The notes: a model not told the origin generated them from the letters alone. Counted from the stretch's first letter, positions 25,118 to 34,037 are shown. The stretch is 42,545 nucleotides of DNA from Nocardiopsis suaedae (GCF_027706745.1 NZ_JAQFWP010000065.1:1-42545), one strand, 5' to 3'. Numbers and translations are program-made.

Positions 25118-26041
25118 TCAGCGCAGGAAGCGCAGCATGCTGTCGGCGACGAACTCCGGCTGTTCCTCGGGGAGGTAGTGCCCGCTGTCCGGCACCTCGG
25201 CCACGGTGAGGTCGGCGGCCCGCTCGGCGAGGCCGCCGCGGATCAGCGGCATGTTGCCCGGGCAGGCCAGGCCGAGCACGGGCGCGGAGAGCGGCGGGTA
25301 CTCCGCGAGGTCGGCGACGTCCTGGACGAACGCCTGGTACCAGGCGTTCCCGGCGCGGACCGCGCCGGGAGCGGCGAGGGCGCGGGCGTAGACCTCGCGG
25401 GCGTCGTCGTCGATCGAGGCCTGGTCGCGCAGCATGTACCGGCACAGCCAGTCGACGAGCACCCGCTCGCGCCCTTCGAGCAGGGCCTCGGGGAGCCCCG
25501 GCACCTGGTTGAAGGCGAACCACCACAGGTACGCGGTCCCGGGCCCCTGTTCGGCTCCGGTGATGCCGGCGTCCTGGTCGCCCTGGGGGAGCAGCGGCAG
25601 GGACAGCACGGACTCGTCGGGGTGCGGCACGTCCAGGACGACGAGCCGCCGCACCGTGTCGGGGTAGAGCGCGGCGACGGCCTCGGCCACCATCCCGCCG
25701 ATGTCGTGCCCGGCGACGTCGGCCTGCTCGTACCCGAGGTGCCGGATCAGTGCGTGCACGTCGGCGGCCATGGTCCTCTTGTCATAGCCGTCCGCGGGCT
25801 TGGCGGAGCCGCCCTGGCCGCGGATGTCCACCGCGACCACGCGGTGCTCGGCGGCCAGGGCGGGCATGATCTTGTGGAACTGCCACCAGGTCTGCGGCCA
25901 GCCGCCGAGGAGGATCAGGGGAGTGCCCTGGCCGCCGCCGGCGACGTAGTGCAGCCGGACGCCGTTCACGTCGGCGTGGGCGCTGGTGAAGCCGCCGTCG
26001 AGGGAGGCGGCGAGCTCGGCGTCGGTGAGGGGTGGGGTCAT
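25118..26041 (-). CDS. Alpha/beta hydrolase, epoxide-hydrolase-like
   Basis: A 307-residue enzyme. The oxyanion segment is LGGWPQTWWQFHKIMP, the nucleophile elbow GHDIGG gives Asp113 (an aspartate nucleophile as in epoxide hydrolases and dehalogenases), VVAVDIRGQGGSAKP fits the same group, and the catalytic His288 lies in DSGHYLPEEQ. The reaction is probably hydrolysis of an epoxide or related electrophile; the substrate is unknown. AAGGAG lies eight bases before the ATG. Two copies of the 18-bp operator motif lie upstream (26061 and 26119), pointing to control by the adjacent TetR protein. Confidence 0.85.
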   Translation of the reverse strand: MTPPLTDAELAASLDGGFTSAHADVNGVRLHYVAGGGQGTPLILLGGWPQTWWQFHKIMPALAAEHRVVAVDIRGQGGSAKPADGYDKRTMAADVHALIRHLGYEQADVAGHDIGGMVAEAVAALYPDTVRRLVVLDVPHPDESVLSLPLLPQGDQDAGITGAEQGPGTAYLWWFAFNQVPGLPEALLEGRERVLVDWLCRYMLRDQASIDDDAREVYARALAAPGAVRAGNAWYQAFVQDVADLAEYPPLSAPVLGLACPGNMPLIRGGLAERAADLTVAEVPDSGHYLPEEQPEFVADSMLRFLR

Positions 26042-26060
26042 GTCCGGTACTCCTTGATTG

Positions 26061-26078
26061 GAATGGTCGTTTCAGAAT
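26061..26078. promoter_or_regulatory. TetR operator candidate, copy 1
   Basis: GAATGGTCGTTTCAGAAT, 20 bases before the hydrolase start. It matches the consensus GAAYGNNCGTTTCRGAAY shared with the sites at 26119 and 26781. Confidence 0.65.
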
Positions 26079-26118
26079 CAGGGCGCGCGGGCGGAGGGGT
26101 GGGGTCCGCCTCTTTGAA

Positions 26119-26136
26119 GAACGTACGTTTCGGAAC
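26119..26136. promoter_or_regulatory. TetR operator candidate, copy 2
   Basis: GAACGTACGTTTCGGAAC, second of the three sites and the most symmetric (GAACGTACGTTTC is nearly its own reverse complement). It lies in the likely hydrolase promoter. Confidence 0.65.
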
Positions 26137-26181
26137 TGGTCCACTGCGGCGCCCCGTGAAGGGGGCTGTGGGCCCACTGCC

Positions 26182-26757
26182 TCAGAGTGCGGCGACCGCC
26201 ACGTCGACGACGTGCTCCATGGTCGCGCGATCGGCCCGGGAGCGGCCCATCAGGCGGATCGCACCGATCTGGGCGTGCACGAAGTCGGCGAGCGCCTCCG
26301 GATCCTTGTCGGCGGCGATCTCGCCGTCGGCCCGCGCCGCGCGCAGGGCCCACACGAGGGCGTCCACGACCTCCTGTCGGCTGCGCCGCCCCACGGACGC
26401 CACGTCCGGGTCCGTCGGGGCCCGTTCGATCTGCGCGTTGACCACGAAGCAGCCCAGTCCGGGTTGGGAGGCCTCCTCCTCGACGACGCTGGTGAGCAGC
26501 CGCCGGACGCGTTCGCGGACCGGCCCCTCGGCCTCGACCAGCCCGCGGAGCCCGGCCGTGCCCGCCTCGGCGTAGCGCTCCAGGGAGCGCATGTAGAGGC
26601 CGTGCTTGCTCTCGAACGTGCCGTAGAGGCTGCTGCGTCCGATGCCCGTCGCCTCGCACAGGTCCTGTGCCGACGTGGCCGCGTACCCCTGTTTCCAGAA
26701 GGTGTGCATGGCCGAGTCCAGGACCCGGTCCGGGTCGAACCCCTTGCTCCGTGCCAT
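26182..26757 (-). CDS. TetR-family transcriptional repressor
   Basis: A 191-residue regulator. The N-terminal HTH (about 5-55) reads DPDRVLDSAMHTFWKQGYAA, then SAQDLCEATGIGRSSLYGTF, typical of TetR proteins; the rest is the ligand-binding and dimer domain with a Cys in GLGCFVVN. The ATG at 26757 has TAGCGT (26765-26770, minus strand) seven bases before it, fitting a leaderless transcript. The operator motif at 26781-26798 covers the -35 position, which predicts autorepression. The likely regulon is itself, the hydrolase and the divergent flavodoxin-like gene, suggesting response to a reactive small molecule. Confidence 0.88.
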   Translation of the reverse strand: MARSKGFDPDRVLDSAMHTFWKQGYAATSAQDLCEATGIGRSSLYGTFESKHGLYMRSLERYAEAGTAGLRGLVEAEGPVRERVRRLLTSVVEEEASQPGLGCFVVNAQIERAPTDPDVASVGRRSRQEVVDALVWALRAARADGEIAADKDPEALADFVHAQIGAIRLMGRSRADRATMEHVVDVAVAAL

Positions 26758-26780
26758 GGCCGACACGCTAGCACATTCGG

Positions 26781-26798
26781 GAACGAGCGTTTCAGAAC
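26781..26798. promoter_or_regulatory. TetR operator candidate, copy 3
   Basis: GAACGAGCGTTTCAGAAC in the divergent promoter between the TetR gene and the flavodoxin-like gene, over the presumed -35 region of the repressor gene. Confidence 0.68.
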
Positions 26799-26869
26799 CG
26801 GAGCGGCGATCCTGGGCGGCGCCGAGCGGTCCTGGGGGGTCCTGGGCGGCCATGTGCCACGCTGTGGGC

Positions 26870-27328
26870 ATGGCACGCCTGTTGATCGTCCACCACACAC
26901 CGTCGCCCGGGATGCAGGATCTCTTCGAGGCCGCGAGCGCGGGGGCCGAGAACGACGAGATCGAGGGGGTGGAGGTCACCGCGCGCGCGGCGCTGGCGGC
27001 CACCGCTCCGGACGTGCTCGCCGCCGACGCGGTGCTGCTGGGCACCCCGGCGAACATCGGTTACATGAGCGGCGCCCTCAAGCACTTCTTCGACAGCGTG
27101 TACTACCCGTGCCTGAACGACACCGGCGGGCTGCCGTACGGGCTGTACGTCCACGGCAACAACGACACGGCCGGGGCGGTCAGGGCCGTCGAGCAGATCA
27201 CCAAGGGAATGGGCTGGGAACGCGTGCGCCCGCCCGCCGAGATCATCGGCGAGGTCGGCCGCGAGGCCCGCGAAGAGGTGTGGGAGCTGGCGGCGGTGAC
27301 GGCGTTGGCGGCGCTGGGGGAGGTCTGA
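26870..27328 (+). CDS. Flavodoxin-like NAD(P)H-dependent reductase
   Basis: A 152-residue flavodoxin-fold protein. The first strand and phosphate loop read LLIVHHTPSPGMQDLFEAAS, where the usual TxSGxT turn is TPSPGMQ. The FMN-contact loop is GTPANIGYMSGALKHFFDSV, and YGLYVHGNNDTAGAVR forms the next region. It probably transfers electrons from a pyridine nucleotide to quinones or other acceptors through FMN. The ATG at 26870 has little ribosome-binding sequence. It is divergent from TetR and probably under its control. Confidence 0.8.
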   Translation: MARLLIVHHTPSPGMQDLFEAASAGAENDEIEGVEVTARAALAATAPDVLAADAVLLGTPANIGYMSGALKHFFDSVYYPCLNDTGGLPYGLYVHGNNDTAGAVRAVEQITKGMGWERVRPPAEIIGEVGREAREEVWELAAVTALAALGEV

Positions 27329-27408
27329 CGGGAAGGGACGGGGCGTGGCCGGATCCGGCGGCTGGGCGGAGATTGCCCGGCGGGATACCCTTGGCCTGGT
27401 TCTGGTGC

Positions 27409-27444
27409 ACACGGGCTCCAGCGAGGCCTCGCTGGAGCCCGTGT
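27409..27444. terminator. Perfect 36-base palindrome between convergent genes
   Basis: Bases 27409-27426 are exactly complementary to 27427-27444 with no spacer, so the hairpin loop must form from the central bases. It stands between the flavodoxin-like gene and the convergent DUF397 gene, only ten bases from the latter's stop, and could end both transcripts. Confidence 0.75.
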
Positions 27445-27453
27445 CTTGTCGTG

Positions 27454-27651
27454 CTACAGGTCGCCGGTCTTCACGGCCTTGATGAACGCGGCCCACTCCG
27501 ACGAAGGTGCAGTGAGGTGTCCCGCGCCCGGACGCGTGGAGTCACGCACGGCAGAGAGGCCCGTGGCGTCCGCTACCTCGACACACTCGTTTCGCGTGGC
27601 ACTGTAGCTGCTCTTACGAAAGATGAACTGAGGGTTCTGGTTCTGGTACAC
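27454..27651 (-). CDS. DUF397 small protein
   Basis: A 65-residue DUF397 protein. The family features are FRKSSYSATRNECVEVAD, a central DSTRPG and the end SEWAAFIKAVKTGDL. These small proteins are usually encoded beside an XRE/DUF5753 regulator in actinobacteria, as here, and act with it in the BldB/WhiJ-type developmental systems, a relation known from Streptomyces. The GTG start follows the upstream stop by five bases. Confidence 0.9.
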   Translation of the reverse strand: MYQNQNPQFIFRKSSYSATRNECVEVADATGLSAVRDSTRPGAGHLTAPSSEWAAFIKAVKTGDL

Positions 27652-27656
27652 GGTTC

Positions 27657-28508
27657 CTACTCGTAGTTGCTGCGAAGTTCGAGCATCCGGGCGACGGACG
27701 CCTCCGGGTGGAGGGCCATCACTCGGACGTCATCCCATGCGTCCCGGTAGATGCCGATCTCCTCCTCCCGCTCAAGGTAGAGGCCATCTGTCCTGGTCTC
27801 GACATAGACGATCGACGGGTCCACCGGGTTCGGGAAGTCGAGGATGGTGAATGCGCCCGCGGTGCCGGGGTGAAGGCCCACGCCCAGGGGGAGGACCTGG
27901 ATCTTGAGCGAGTTCGCTTCCTCGGACAAGGCGATGAGCTTGTCGATCTGAGCCAGCATCACCTCAGGGCCGCCTGCGGGGCGAAGGAAGACGGACTCGT
28001 CGATGACCGCCCAGAGGCGCGGGGCGTCCTCCCGATCGAGGACCTCCTGGCGTTCCATGCGGGCGTCGACCGCCCGTTCCGTCGCCTCCAGGTCGCGTGC
28101 GTGCATCGATCGGTCCGATGCGGTGGCGTACTCCCGAGTCTGGAGGAGGCCCGGGATCACCATCGACTGGTAGGTCGAGATCACGGACGCTTCGGCCTCG
28201 AAGCCGACGTACCCGTCCGTGAAGACGTCGGTGAACTTGGCCCACCAGCCCTTCTCCCGGGACTGTCGGGCCAGGGTGACCAGGCCTTCCCGCACCTCTT
28301 CGGACGCGCCGTACAGGTCGGCGAGCGCTCGGATGATGACGGGGTCGGGCCTCTTCCACTTGTTGAGCTCCATGTTGGTGAGCCGCCCACGTGACCAGCC
28401 GAGCTGGTCCCCCACCTGCTCCGCCGTCATCCCTGACTCTTCACGCAAGCGTTTCAATTCGGCAGACAGCCGACGCCTGCGGACAGTCGGGCTGTGCCTG
28501 TCGCTCAC
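27657..28508 (-). CDS. XRE-family regulator with DUF5753 domain (WhiJ-like)
   Basis: A 283-residue protein. The N-terminal HTH_3 domain (about 12-68) reads LKRLREESGMTAEQVGDQLG, then SRGRLTNMELNKWKRPDP. The C-terminal DUF5753 domain (about 95-278) has YQSMVIPGLLQTREYA and FTILDFPNPVDPSIVYVE. This architecture is typical of WhiJ-like regulators paired with DUF397 proteins. GTG 28508 has GAGGGG upstream. It is divergent from two small genes of unknown function across an AT-rich promoter region (about 28575-28640). Confidence 0.9.
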   Translation of the reverse strand: MSDRHSPTVRRRRLSAELKRLREESGMTAEQVGDQLGWSRGRLTNMELNKWKRPDPVIIRALADLYGASEEVREGLVTLARQSREKGWWAKFTDVFTDGYVGFEAEASVISTYQSMVIPGLLQTREYATASDRSMHARDLEATERAVDARMERQEVLDREDAPRLWAVIDESVFLRPAGGPEVMLAQIDKLIALSEEANSLKIQVLPLGVGLHPGTAGAFTILDFPNPVDPSIVYVETRTDGLYLEREEEIGIYRDAWDDVRVMALHPEASVARMLELRSNYE

Positions 28509-28697
28509 AGTGCGTACCCCTCGTTTCAGGCGCTGGTGCTTCCCTGCGGCGATGGTAGATCACCCCTCTAGCCAAGCTTTTGAGTAGCGGATGCCAGCAG
28601 TCAGAATCTTTGTATTGAAAATTCTGTAGCTCGGGGTCAGTATGGACCACACCAGAACCACGCGGCCTGACCAGCCGCACTCCCCGAGGAGCCGTCC

Positions 28698-29030
28698 ATG
28701 GACCTGTCGGTGAAGAAGCCCCCCGAGCGGCGGCGGGCCGCGCGCGTCCGCAGCTACAGCCGCGACCGCATCCCCGGCTTCGGCCGCTTCTGTGAGGTCG
28801 CCTCGCGCCACCGCGACGACTGGTCGATCACCTACGACTACGCCTCGCCCACCCCCTACCGGGCGCAGTCCCGCCACCGCGAGGACGCCCTGATCACCGC
28901 CAGCGACGTCGACGTCCTCGATCAGGCCCTCGCCGTCCTGGCCCCGATCGCCCGCCCCCGTGTCCTTCCGGCCCAGGGCGGCCTCTGGCAGCACCGCGCG
29001 TGGTCCGCGCCTCGGCGGGAGGTGGCCTGA
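28698..29030 (+). CDS. Small basic protein of unknown function
   Basis: A 110-residue protein, not recognised. The N-terminal third is strongly basic (PPERRRAARVRSYSRDRIPG), followed by FCEVASRHRDDWSITYDYAS and a helical ITASDVDVLDQALAVLAPIA. No signal peptide or membrane segment. ATG 28698 has GAGGAG upstream. Its stop shares one base with the next start (TGATG), so the two are coupled. Position opposite a WhiJ-like regulator suggests that regulator controls them. Confidence 0.65.
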   Translation: MDLSVKKPPERRRAARVRSYSRDRIPGFGRFCEVASRHRDDWSITYDYASPTPYRAQSRHREDALITASDVDVLDQALAVLAPIARPRVLPAQGGLWQHRAWSAPRREVA

Positions 29031-29425
29031 TGACCCCCGACGGCGCGACCGCCGCATCCCGGCGGCTCTACCCGCGACCCGGACCGCCCCCGACCGCCGC
29101 GTCCTCCGCCACCCGGCCCGGCACCACGGACGCCGACCCCAGGCCCGACGCGGACGTGGTGTGGGCCTACTTCGACACCGACACCGGCGAGGCGGTCCTC
29201 GCCCTGACCGACGACGCGCGCGGCGTCCTCCGCCTCCGCACCGACCACGACGAGCACCAGGCCGTGCTCCTTGCGGTCCTCGCCGCCGCCTGCGTGGGCG
29301 CCCGCACCGCCGTGGACGACGACGCGCGGACCTGGTGGGCCGCCGTCGCCCGCCAGGGTGAGGCGATCCTCGACCAGGTACGCGGGATCCGCCGCCTCCC
29401 CAAGGTGTCCCGAGAAGACCCGTGA
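29030..29425 (+). CDS. Small acidic protein of unknown function
   Basis: A 131-residue protein, not recognised. A Pro/Ala/Thr-rich N-terminus (about 1-40) precedes a compact region with VVWAYFDTDTGEAVLALTDD, RTDHDEHQAVLLAVLAAACV and WWAAVARQGEAILDQVRGI. It is acidic where its upstream partner is basic. The ATG overlaps the previous stop by one base. Translational coupling and opposite charge make a complex plausible; this is inference. A hairpin follows within ten bases. Confidence 0.65.
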   Translation: MTPDGATAASRRLYPRPGPPPTAASSATRPGTTDADPRPDADVVWAYFDTDTGEAVLALTDDARGVLRLRTDHDEHQAVLLAVLAAACVGARTAVDDDARTWWAAVARQGEAILDQVRGIRRLPKVSREDP

Positions 29426-29433
29426 ACCCTCGT

Positions 29434-29491
29434 CGGTCTCGGGCGGGTCGGGCTTGAGAGGGCCCGCTCAAGCCCGACTTCCCCGAGATCG
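29434..29491. repeat. Hairpin with GATCTCGGG-type ends, possible repeat family member
   Basis: GTCGGGCTTGAG at 29447-29458 pairs exactly with CTCAAGCCCGAC at 29467-29478. Outside it, CGGTCTCGGG at 29434-29443 faces CCCGAGATCG at 29482-29491, nine of ten paired. The outer arms match those of the dispersed palindrome, the core does not. It also serves as a likely terminator for the preceding operon. Confidence 0.6.
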
Positions 29492-29710
29492 CCACGGCCT
29501 GCGGGTGCGCCGCCATCGCCGATGGAGGGTCAACGGACCGCCATCGCCCGGCAACACGGCGATTCCGGCCGCGAAAGCCGCACACGGGCACGCGCAGGGC
29601 CATTTACTGCGATCATCCGCACTCCCCGAGTCCGCGACATACCGCGCACGATCCGTCACATTGCGTCATTCTCCGGTCAGACTGAAGTCTCCGACATGGG
29701 GGAGTGGCAC

Positions 29711-30655
29711 GTGGAGGCAGGTCGAGGGCGCGCCGCCCGTGCGGTCACCACCGCGGTGGCGGTGGCCGCCGGGGTGGGGCTGGCCGCCGCGGGGTTCGCC
29801 GGGAGCCCGGCGGCCCTGGCCGACGTGAGCTGGTACGGCGTCGGCGCGCTCTGGGCGGTCTGGCTCCCCGTCGCGGCGGGCCTCCTGCTGACCTGGGTGC
29901 TGGGCAGCCGCACCGGGCAGATCGACCTCGACCTGCGCGTCCAGGACGCGATGGAGGGCCACCCGGTCCGGCTGGAGCTGGGGCTGCTGCTGGCGATGCT
30001 GCTCGGCTACGCCGTGGGCACCGCCGGGCTCTCCACCCTCATCCGCCAGGTGAGCGAGGAGCTGCCGTCCGGGGTCGCGCTGCCGGTCACGCGCCTGGTG
30101 TTCTTCTTCGTGCTGCCGGTGCTCTTCGTCGACCAGGGCGGTTTCAGCACCAGCGGCCACGGCACCCGTATGCCCGCGCTGTCCCTGGCGGTGCGCGAGC
30201 CGTGGCGCTGGCTCGGGCTGGTCACCGTCGCCGCGGTCGGCGTCCCGATCCTGCTGGACCTGGAGTCGGCGGCCGCGCCGACGCCCACCGGGACCCTCCT
30301 CGTGGTCCTGGCGATCCTGGCGGGGGTCAGCGCGATCGAGGAGATCTTCTTCCGCGGCATGGTGCAGACCCGCCTGGAGCTGCTGGCGGGCCGCACCGCG
30401 GCGGTGGTCGTGACCGCCCTGCTCTACGCGCTGGCACAGGCGGTGAGCAGCCACTACAACACCTTCACGACCATGGTCGCGCACGACCCGGTGGAGCAGG
30501 TCGCCGTGGCGGTGGTCACGTACGGCGTGCAGGGGCTGCTTCTGGGCTACATCTGGATCCGCTACCGGAACATGTGGATCAACACACTCGTCCACGGGGT
30601 CCCGCTGGTCCTGGCGACCCTGCCGACCGTCGCCGGGCAGGGCGGGGCCGGCTGA
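29711..30655 (+). CDS. CPBP-family intramembrane protease-like protein
   Basis: A 314-residue membrane protein with about eight helices. The CPBP/CAAX motif 1 is intact: Glu210-Glu211-x3-Arg215 in IEEIFFRGMVQTRLE. A later helix carries His295 in WINTLVHGVPL, the usual third motif. The family includes Rce1-like proteases and bacteriocin-immunity proteins; the substrate is unknown. The GTG at 29711 has GGGGGAG six bases upstream; an ATG at 29696 would place that site inside the gene. A paralogue lies immediately downstream. Confidence 0.83.
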   Translation: MEAGRGRAARAVTTAVAVAAGVGLAAAGFAGSPAALADVSWYGVGALWAVWLPVAAGLLLTWVLGSRTGQIDLDLRVQDAMEGHPVRLELGLLLAMLLGYAVGTAGLSTLIRQVSEELPSGVALPVTRLVFFFVLPVLFVDQGGFSTSGHGTRMPALSLAVREPWRWLGLVTVAAVGVPILLDLESAAAPTPTGTLLVVLAILAGVSAIEEIFFRGMVQTRLELLAGRTAAVVVTALLYALAQAVSSHYNTFTTMVAHDPVEQVAVAVVTYGVQGLLLGYIWIRYRNMWINTLVHGVPLVLATLPTVAGQGGAG

Positions 30656-30892
30656 CCGGTGGGCCCACGACCTGCGGTGGAGCCCCGCCCGAATAGTCAC
30701 GTAACAGTGTCGAACCGGTAAAATGTCCGTCGGCGTGCATGCGCCCCGGGGCGGACGGTCCCCCCGGACGGCACTGCGGAGGCGGCGATCCCCATCGACG
30801 GCACGGTCCACGGCACGGCGGCGCCTCCTGCGGCGCCGCTCGCGCCGTCCACCGGCCGCGCGGGGCGCGCGCTGGGCCGGGCGGCCGTCCTC

Positions 30893-31744
30893 GTGTTCAC
30901 CGCCTGCGCCGCCGCCTACACGGCCGGGTCGCTCGCCCACGGCGGCTTCGATCCGCGTGTGGCCCTGCTGTGGCCCTCGATCGCCGTCGCCCTGGCCCTG
31001 GTCCGGCTCCTCCCGCCCCGCACCCCCGAGGCCCGCACGGCCGAGCGGATCCGCGCCCGGATGGCCGACCGCTCGCCGGGGACCGAGGCCGCGCTCCTGG
31101 TCGGCTGCCTGGCGGCCTTCGCGGTCGGCGACGCCGTGCTCGCGCCGGTCTTCGCGCTGATCGGCCCCGGCGCGCCGCCGCTGTCCTACTACGCGGCCAA
31201 GGCCATCTTCCTGCTGCTCCTCCCGCCCCTGTTCGCCGGGGCCGGGGGGATCACCCGCCGCTCCGCCGGGCCCGACCTGCTCGCGCTGGCCGCCGGGGTG
31301 CGCGAGCCGTGGCGCTGGGCGGCCCTGGTCCCCGCCGCGGTGTTCCCCGCCCTGCTCGCCCTGCCGTGGATCGCCCGCCCCGACCTCCCGGGGACGCTGC
31401 CCGCCGACTACGCGCTGGGCGCGGTGATCGCGCTGACGTTCGCCGGGGTGGCCGTCGCCGACGTGCTGTTCTTCTCCGTGCTCCTGCAGACCCGCCTGGA
31501 GCTGCTGTTCGGCCGCTGGCCGGGCATCGCGGCCACGGCGGTGCTGTACGGTCTGTCCTCGCTGGTCGGCGAGCCGCTCACCGGCGGCGCGCACGACCTG
31601 GCCTCGGCGGTCGCCGTCCAGGGCGCCTCGGGCCTGGTCGCCGGGTACCTGTGGGCCCGCTACCGCAACCTGTGGGCGAACCTGCTGCTGGCCGGGGGCG
31701 TCACCGCGCTGGCGATGGTCCCGCCCACCGCGGCGTTCCTCTAG
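30893..31744 (+). CDS. CPBP-like membrane protein lacking catalytic residues
   Basis: A membrane protein of about 283 residues, clearly paralogous to the one before it: both share [25 protein letters not shown] and [14 protein letters not shown]. At the motif 1 position the Glu-Glu-x3-Arg of the neighbour is Asp190-Val191-x3-Ser195 ([15 protein letters not shown]), and the motif 3 His is Ala. It is therefore predicted to be inactive as a protease and may serve as partner or regulator. The start is uncertain: GTG 30893 is the first usual start in this frame and has no ribosome-binding site, while the open frame continues upstream, with GGAGG before an ATC near 30788. Confidence 0.68.
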   Translation: MFTACAAAYTAGSLAHGGFDPRVALLWPSIAVALALVRLLPPRTPEARTAERIRARMADRSPGTEAALLVGCLAAFAVGDAVLAPVFALIGPGAPPLSYYAAKAIFLLLLPPLFAGAGGITRRSAGPDLLALAAGVREPWRWAALVPAAVFPALLALPWIARPDLPGTLPADYALGAVIALTFAGVAVADVLFFSVLLQTRLELLFGRWPGIAATAVLYGLSSLVGEPLTGGAHDLASAVAVQGASGLVAGYLWARYRNLWANLLLAGGVTALAMVPPTAAFL

Positions 31745-31751
31745 CGTCGTC

Positions 31752-31815
31752 GGTCCCGGGGGAGGGAACGACCCTAGAGGTGCGGTTTCAGGGGTGCTTT
31801 TCCCGAGATCAGCGG
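31752..31815. repeat. Dispersed palindromic repeat, copy C (degenerate)
   Basis: Shares AACGACCCTA, GTGCGGTTT and CCCGAGATCA in the same order and orientation as the plus strand of the copy at 37782-37849. Its left arm (GGTCCCGGGGGA) has drifted. It lies between the CPBP pair and ppk. Confidence 0.6.
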
Positions 31816-31909
31816 GGCCCGTGCCGGACGGCCGGCGGCCGCGGGCGTTCACGGCCCCGCCTCGCACGGGGCCACCGGGTGATACGTCACAATCGGTGCA
31901 GGTAGTACA

Positions 31910-31931
31910 GTTCGCCGTCCGTTCACCGGAA
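31910..31931 (+). promoter_or_regulatory. PHO-box-like direct repeat upstream of ppk
   Basis: GTTCGCCGTCC at 31910-31920 and GTTCACCGGAA at 31921-31931 form two adjoining 11-base units with the GTTCACC core known for PhoP boxes in Streptomyces. A TACGAC -10-like box follows at 31932-31937, so the repeats would cover the -35 region. PhoP control of ppk has been described in Streptomyces; here it is an inference from sequence. Confidence 0.65.
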
Positions 31932-31949
31932 TACGACAGCGTGCGAACC

Positions 31950-34037
31950 ATGGCGACGGAAGCGGTTTTCATGGGAGAAGAGGCAGAGGACCTTCCCGAG
32001 GGGCGGTTCATGGACCGGGAGGTCGACTGGCTCCGGTTCAACCAGCGGGTCCTGGAGCTGGCCGAGGACGCCGGCATGCCCCTGCTGGAGCGGGTCCGCT
32101 TCCTGGCCATCTTCGCGGGCAACCTGGACGAGTTCTTCATGGTGCGGGTGGCCGGGCTCAAGCGGCGCCTGGCCACCGGCGTCGCCGTGGCCGGACCCAG
32201 CGGGCACCACCCCCGCGAGCTGCTCACCCGGGTCGCCGAGGTCAGCCACGACCTGATGCGGCGGCACGCCCGCTGCTACCACGACTCGGTCGCCCCCGCC
32301 CTGGCCGAGGCGGGCATCCGCATCCTGCGCTGGGACGACCTGGACGAGCACGACCGCCGCCGGATGCACCGGTTCTTCCGCGGCTCGGTCTACCCGGTGC
32401 TCACCCCCTTCGCGGTGGACCCGGCCCACCCCTTCCCCTACATCTCCGGGCGCTCGCTCAACCTGGCGGTGACCGTGCGCGACCCGCGCACCGGCCGCAC
32501 CGCCTTCGCCCGGATCAAGGTGCCCTCGGCGCTGCCCCGGTTCATCCGCCTGGAGGGCGAGGCCTTCGTCCCGGTCGAGGACGTCATCGCCGGGCACCTG
32601 CCGCAGCTGTTCGCCGGGATGGAGGTGCTGGAGCACCACGCCTTCCGGGTGACCCGCAACGCCGACCTGGAGGTCGACGAGGACGAGACCGACGACCTGG
32701 TGCAGTCCCTGGAGAAGGAGCTGCTGCGGCGCCGGTTCGGCCCCATGGTCCGCCTGGAGGTCGAGGAGGACATCTCCCCGGAGGTGCTGCGCATCCTCGA
32801 GCGCGAACTGGGCGCCGAGGACGAGGAGGTCATCGCCGTCCCCGGGCCGCTCAACCTGGCCGGGCTGCACCAGATCGCCGACCTGGACCGCCCCGAGCTG
32901 AGCTTCTCCCCGATGGTCCCGGCCGAGCCGCCGGGCCTGGAGGCCGAGGACCTGTTCACCGCGGTCCGCCGCCGCGAGCTGCTGGTGCACCACCCCTACG
33001 AGTCGTTCACGACCACCACCGAGCGGTTCGTGGCCCTGGCCGCCACCGACCCCAGCGTGGTCGCGATCAAGCAGACGCTGTACCGCACCAGCGGCGACTC
33101 GCCCATCGTCGAGTCGCTGATCGAGGCGGCCCGCTCGGGCAAGGAGGTCGTGGTCCTCGTCGAGATCAAGGCGCGGTTCGACGAGCAGAACAACATCGCC
33201 TGGGCGCGCAAGCTGGAGGAGGCCGGCTGCCACGTCGTCTACGGCGTCGTCGGCCTCAAGACGCACTGCAAGCTGTCCCTGGTGGTGCGCAGGGAGGACG
33301 ACGGGTCGCTGCGGCGCTACTGCCACGTGGGCACCGGCAACTACAACCCGCGCACCGCCCGCGTCTACGAGGACTTCGGGCTGTTCAGCGCCGAGCCGGA
33401 GGTCGGCGAGGACCTCAGCGACCTGTTCAACCGGCTCACCGGGTTCTCCCGCACCACCAGCTACCGGCGGCTGATGGCCGCGCCCGACGGGCTGCGCTCG
33501 GGGCTGACCGAGCGGATCGCCGCCGAGGTGCGCGCGCACGCCGAGGGCCGCCCCGCGCACATCCGCATCAAGGTCAACTCCCTGGTGGACGAGGACATCA
33601 TCGACGCGCTGTACCGCGCCTCGGCGGCCGGGGTCCCCGTCGACCTGTGGGTGCGCGGGAGCTGCGTGCTGCGCCCGGGGCTGCCGGGGGTCTCCGAGAC
33701 GGTCCGGGTCCGCAGTATCCTGGGCCGCTTCCTGGAGCACTCCCGGGTGTTCGCCTTCGAGAACGGCGGCGACCCCGAGGTGTGGCTGGGCAGCGCCGAC
33801 CTGATGCCCCGCAACCTGGACCGCCGCGTGGAGGCGCTGATCCGGGTGGCCGACCCCGAGCACCGGGCCCGGCTGGTGGAGCTGATGGACACCGCGATGG
33901 ACGAGGGGACCTCCTCCTGGCACCTGGGGCCGGACGGGGAGTGGACCCGGCACACCCGCGACGCCGAGGGGGCGCCCCTGCGCGACCTGCAGGCCTCCCT
34001 GCGCCGCGACCGGCATGTGAGAGCGACGGATGGTTGA
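31950..34037 (+). CDS. ppk: Polyphosphate kinase 1
   Basis: A 695-residue enzyme of normal length that polymerises ATP gamma-phosphate into inorganic polyphosphate, reversibly. N-terminal domain: [18 protein letters not shown] and [20 protein letters not shown]. Head domain: [15 protein letters not shown]. Catalytic domains: [19 protein letters not shown] and the autophosphorylated His439 in [10 protein letters not shown], followed by [22 protein letters not shown] 31950 has no clear ribosome-binding site; ATG 31971 is an alternative. The last 8 bases overlap the Nudix gene, so the two are coupled. A PHO-box-like repeat upstream suggests induction when phosphate is low. Confidence 0.95.
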   Translation: MATEAVFMGEEAEDLPEGRFMDREVDWLRFNQRVLELAEDAGMPLLERVRFLAIFAGNLDEFFMVRVAGLKRRLATGVAVAGPSGHHPRELLTRVAEVSHDLMRRHARCYHDSVAPALAEAGIRILRWDDLDEHDRRRMHRFFRGSVYPVLTPFAVDPAHPFPYISGRSLNLAVTVRDPRTGRTAFARIKVPSALPRFIRLEGEAFVPVEDVIAGHLPQLFAGMEVLEHHAFRVTRNADLEVDEDETDDLVQSLEKELLRRRFGPMVRLEVEEDISPEVLRILERELGAEDEEVIAVPGPLNLAGLHQIADLDRPELSFSPMVPAEPPGLEAEDLFTAVRRRELLVHHPYESFTTTTERFVALAATDPSVVAIKQTLYRTSGDSPIVESLIEAARSGKEVVVLVEIKARFDEQNNIAWARKLEEAGCHVVYGVVGLKTHCKLSLVVRREDDGSLRRYCHVGTGNYNPRTARVYEDFGLFSAEPEVGEDLSDLFNRLTGFSRTTSYRRLMAAPDGLRSGLTERIAAEVRAHAEGRPAHIRIKVNSLVDEDIIDALYRASAAGVPVDLWVRGSCVLRPGLPGVSETVRVRSILGRFLEHSRVFAFENGGDPEVWLGSADLMPRNLDRRVEALIRVADPEHRARLVELMDTAMDEGTSSWHLGPDGEWTRHTRDAEGAPLRDLQASLRRDRHVRATDG

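Noticed and set aside
29666-32227. An 853-codon minus-strand open frame
   Set aside because: It is Arg/Gln/Gly-rich, without domains, and lies opposite the CPBP and ppk genes; a GC-rich shadow.
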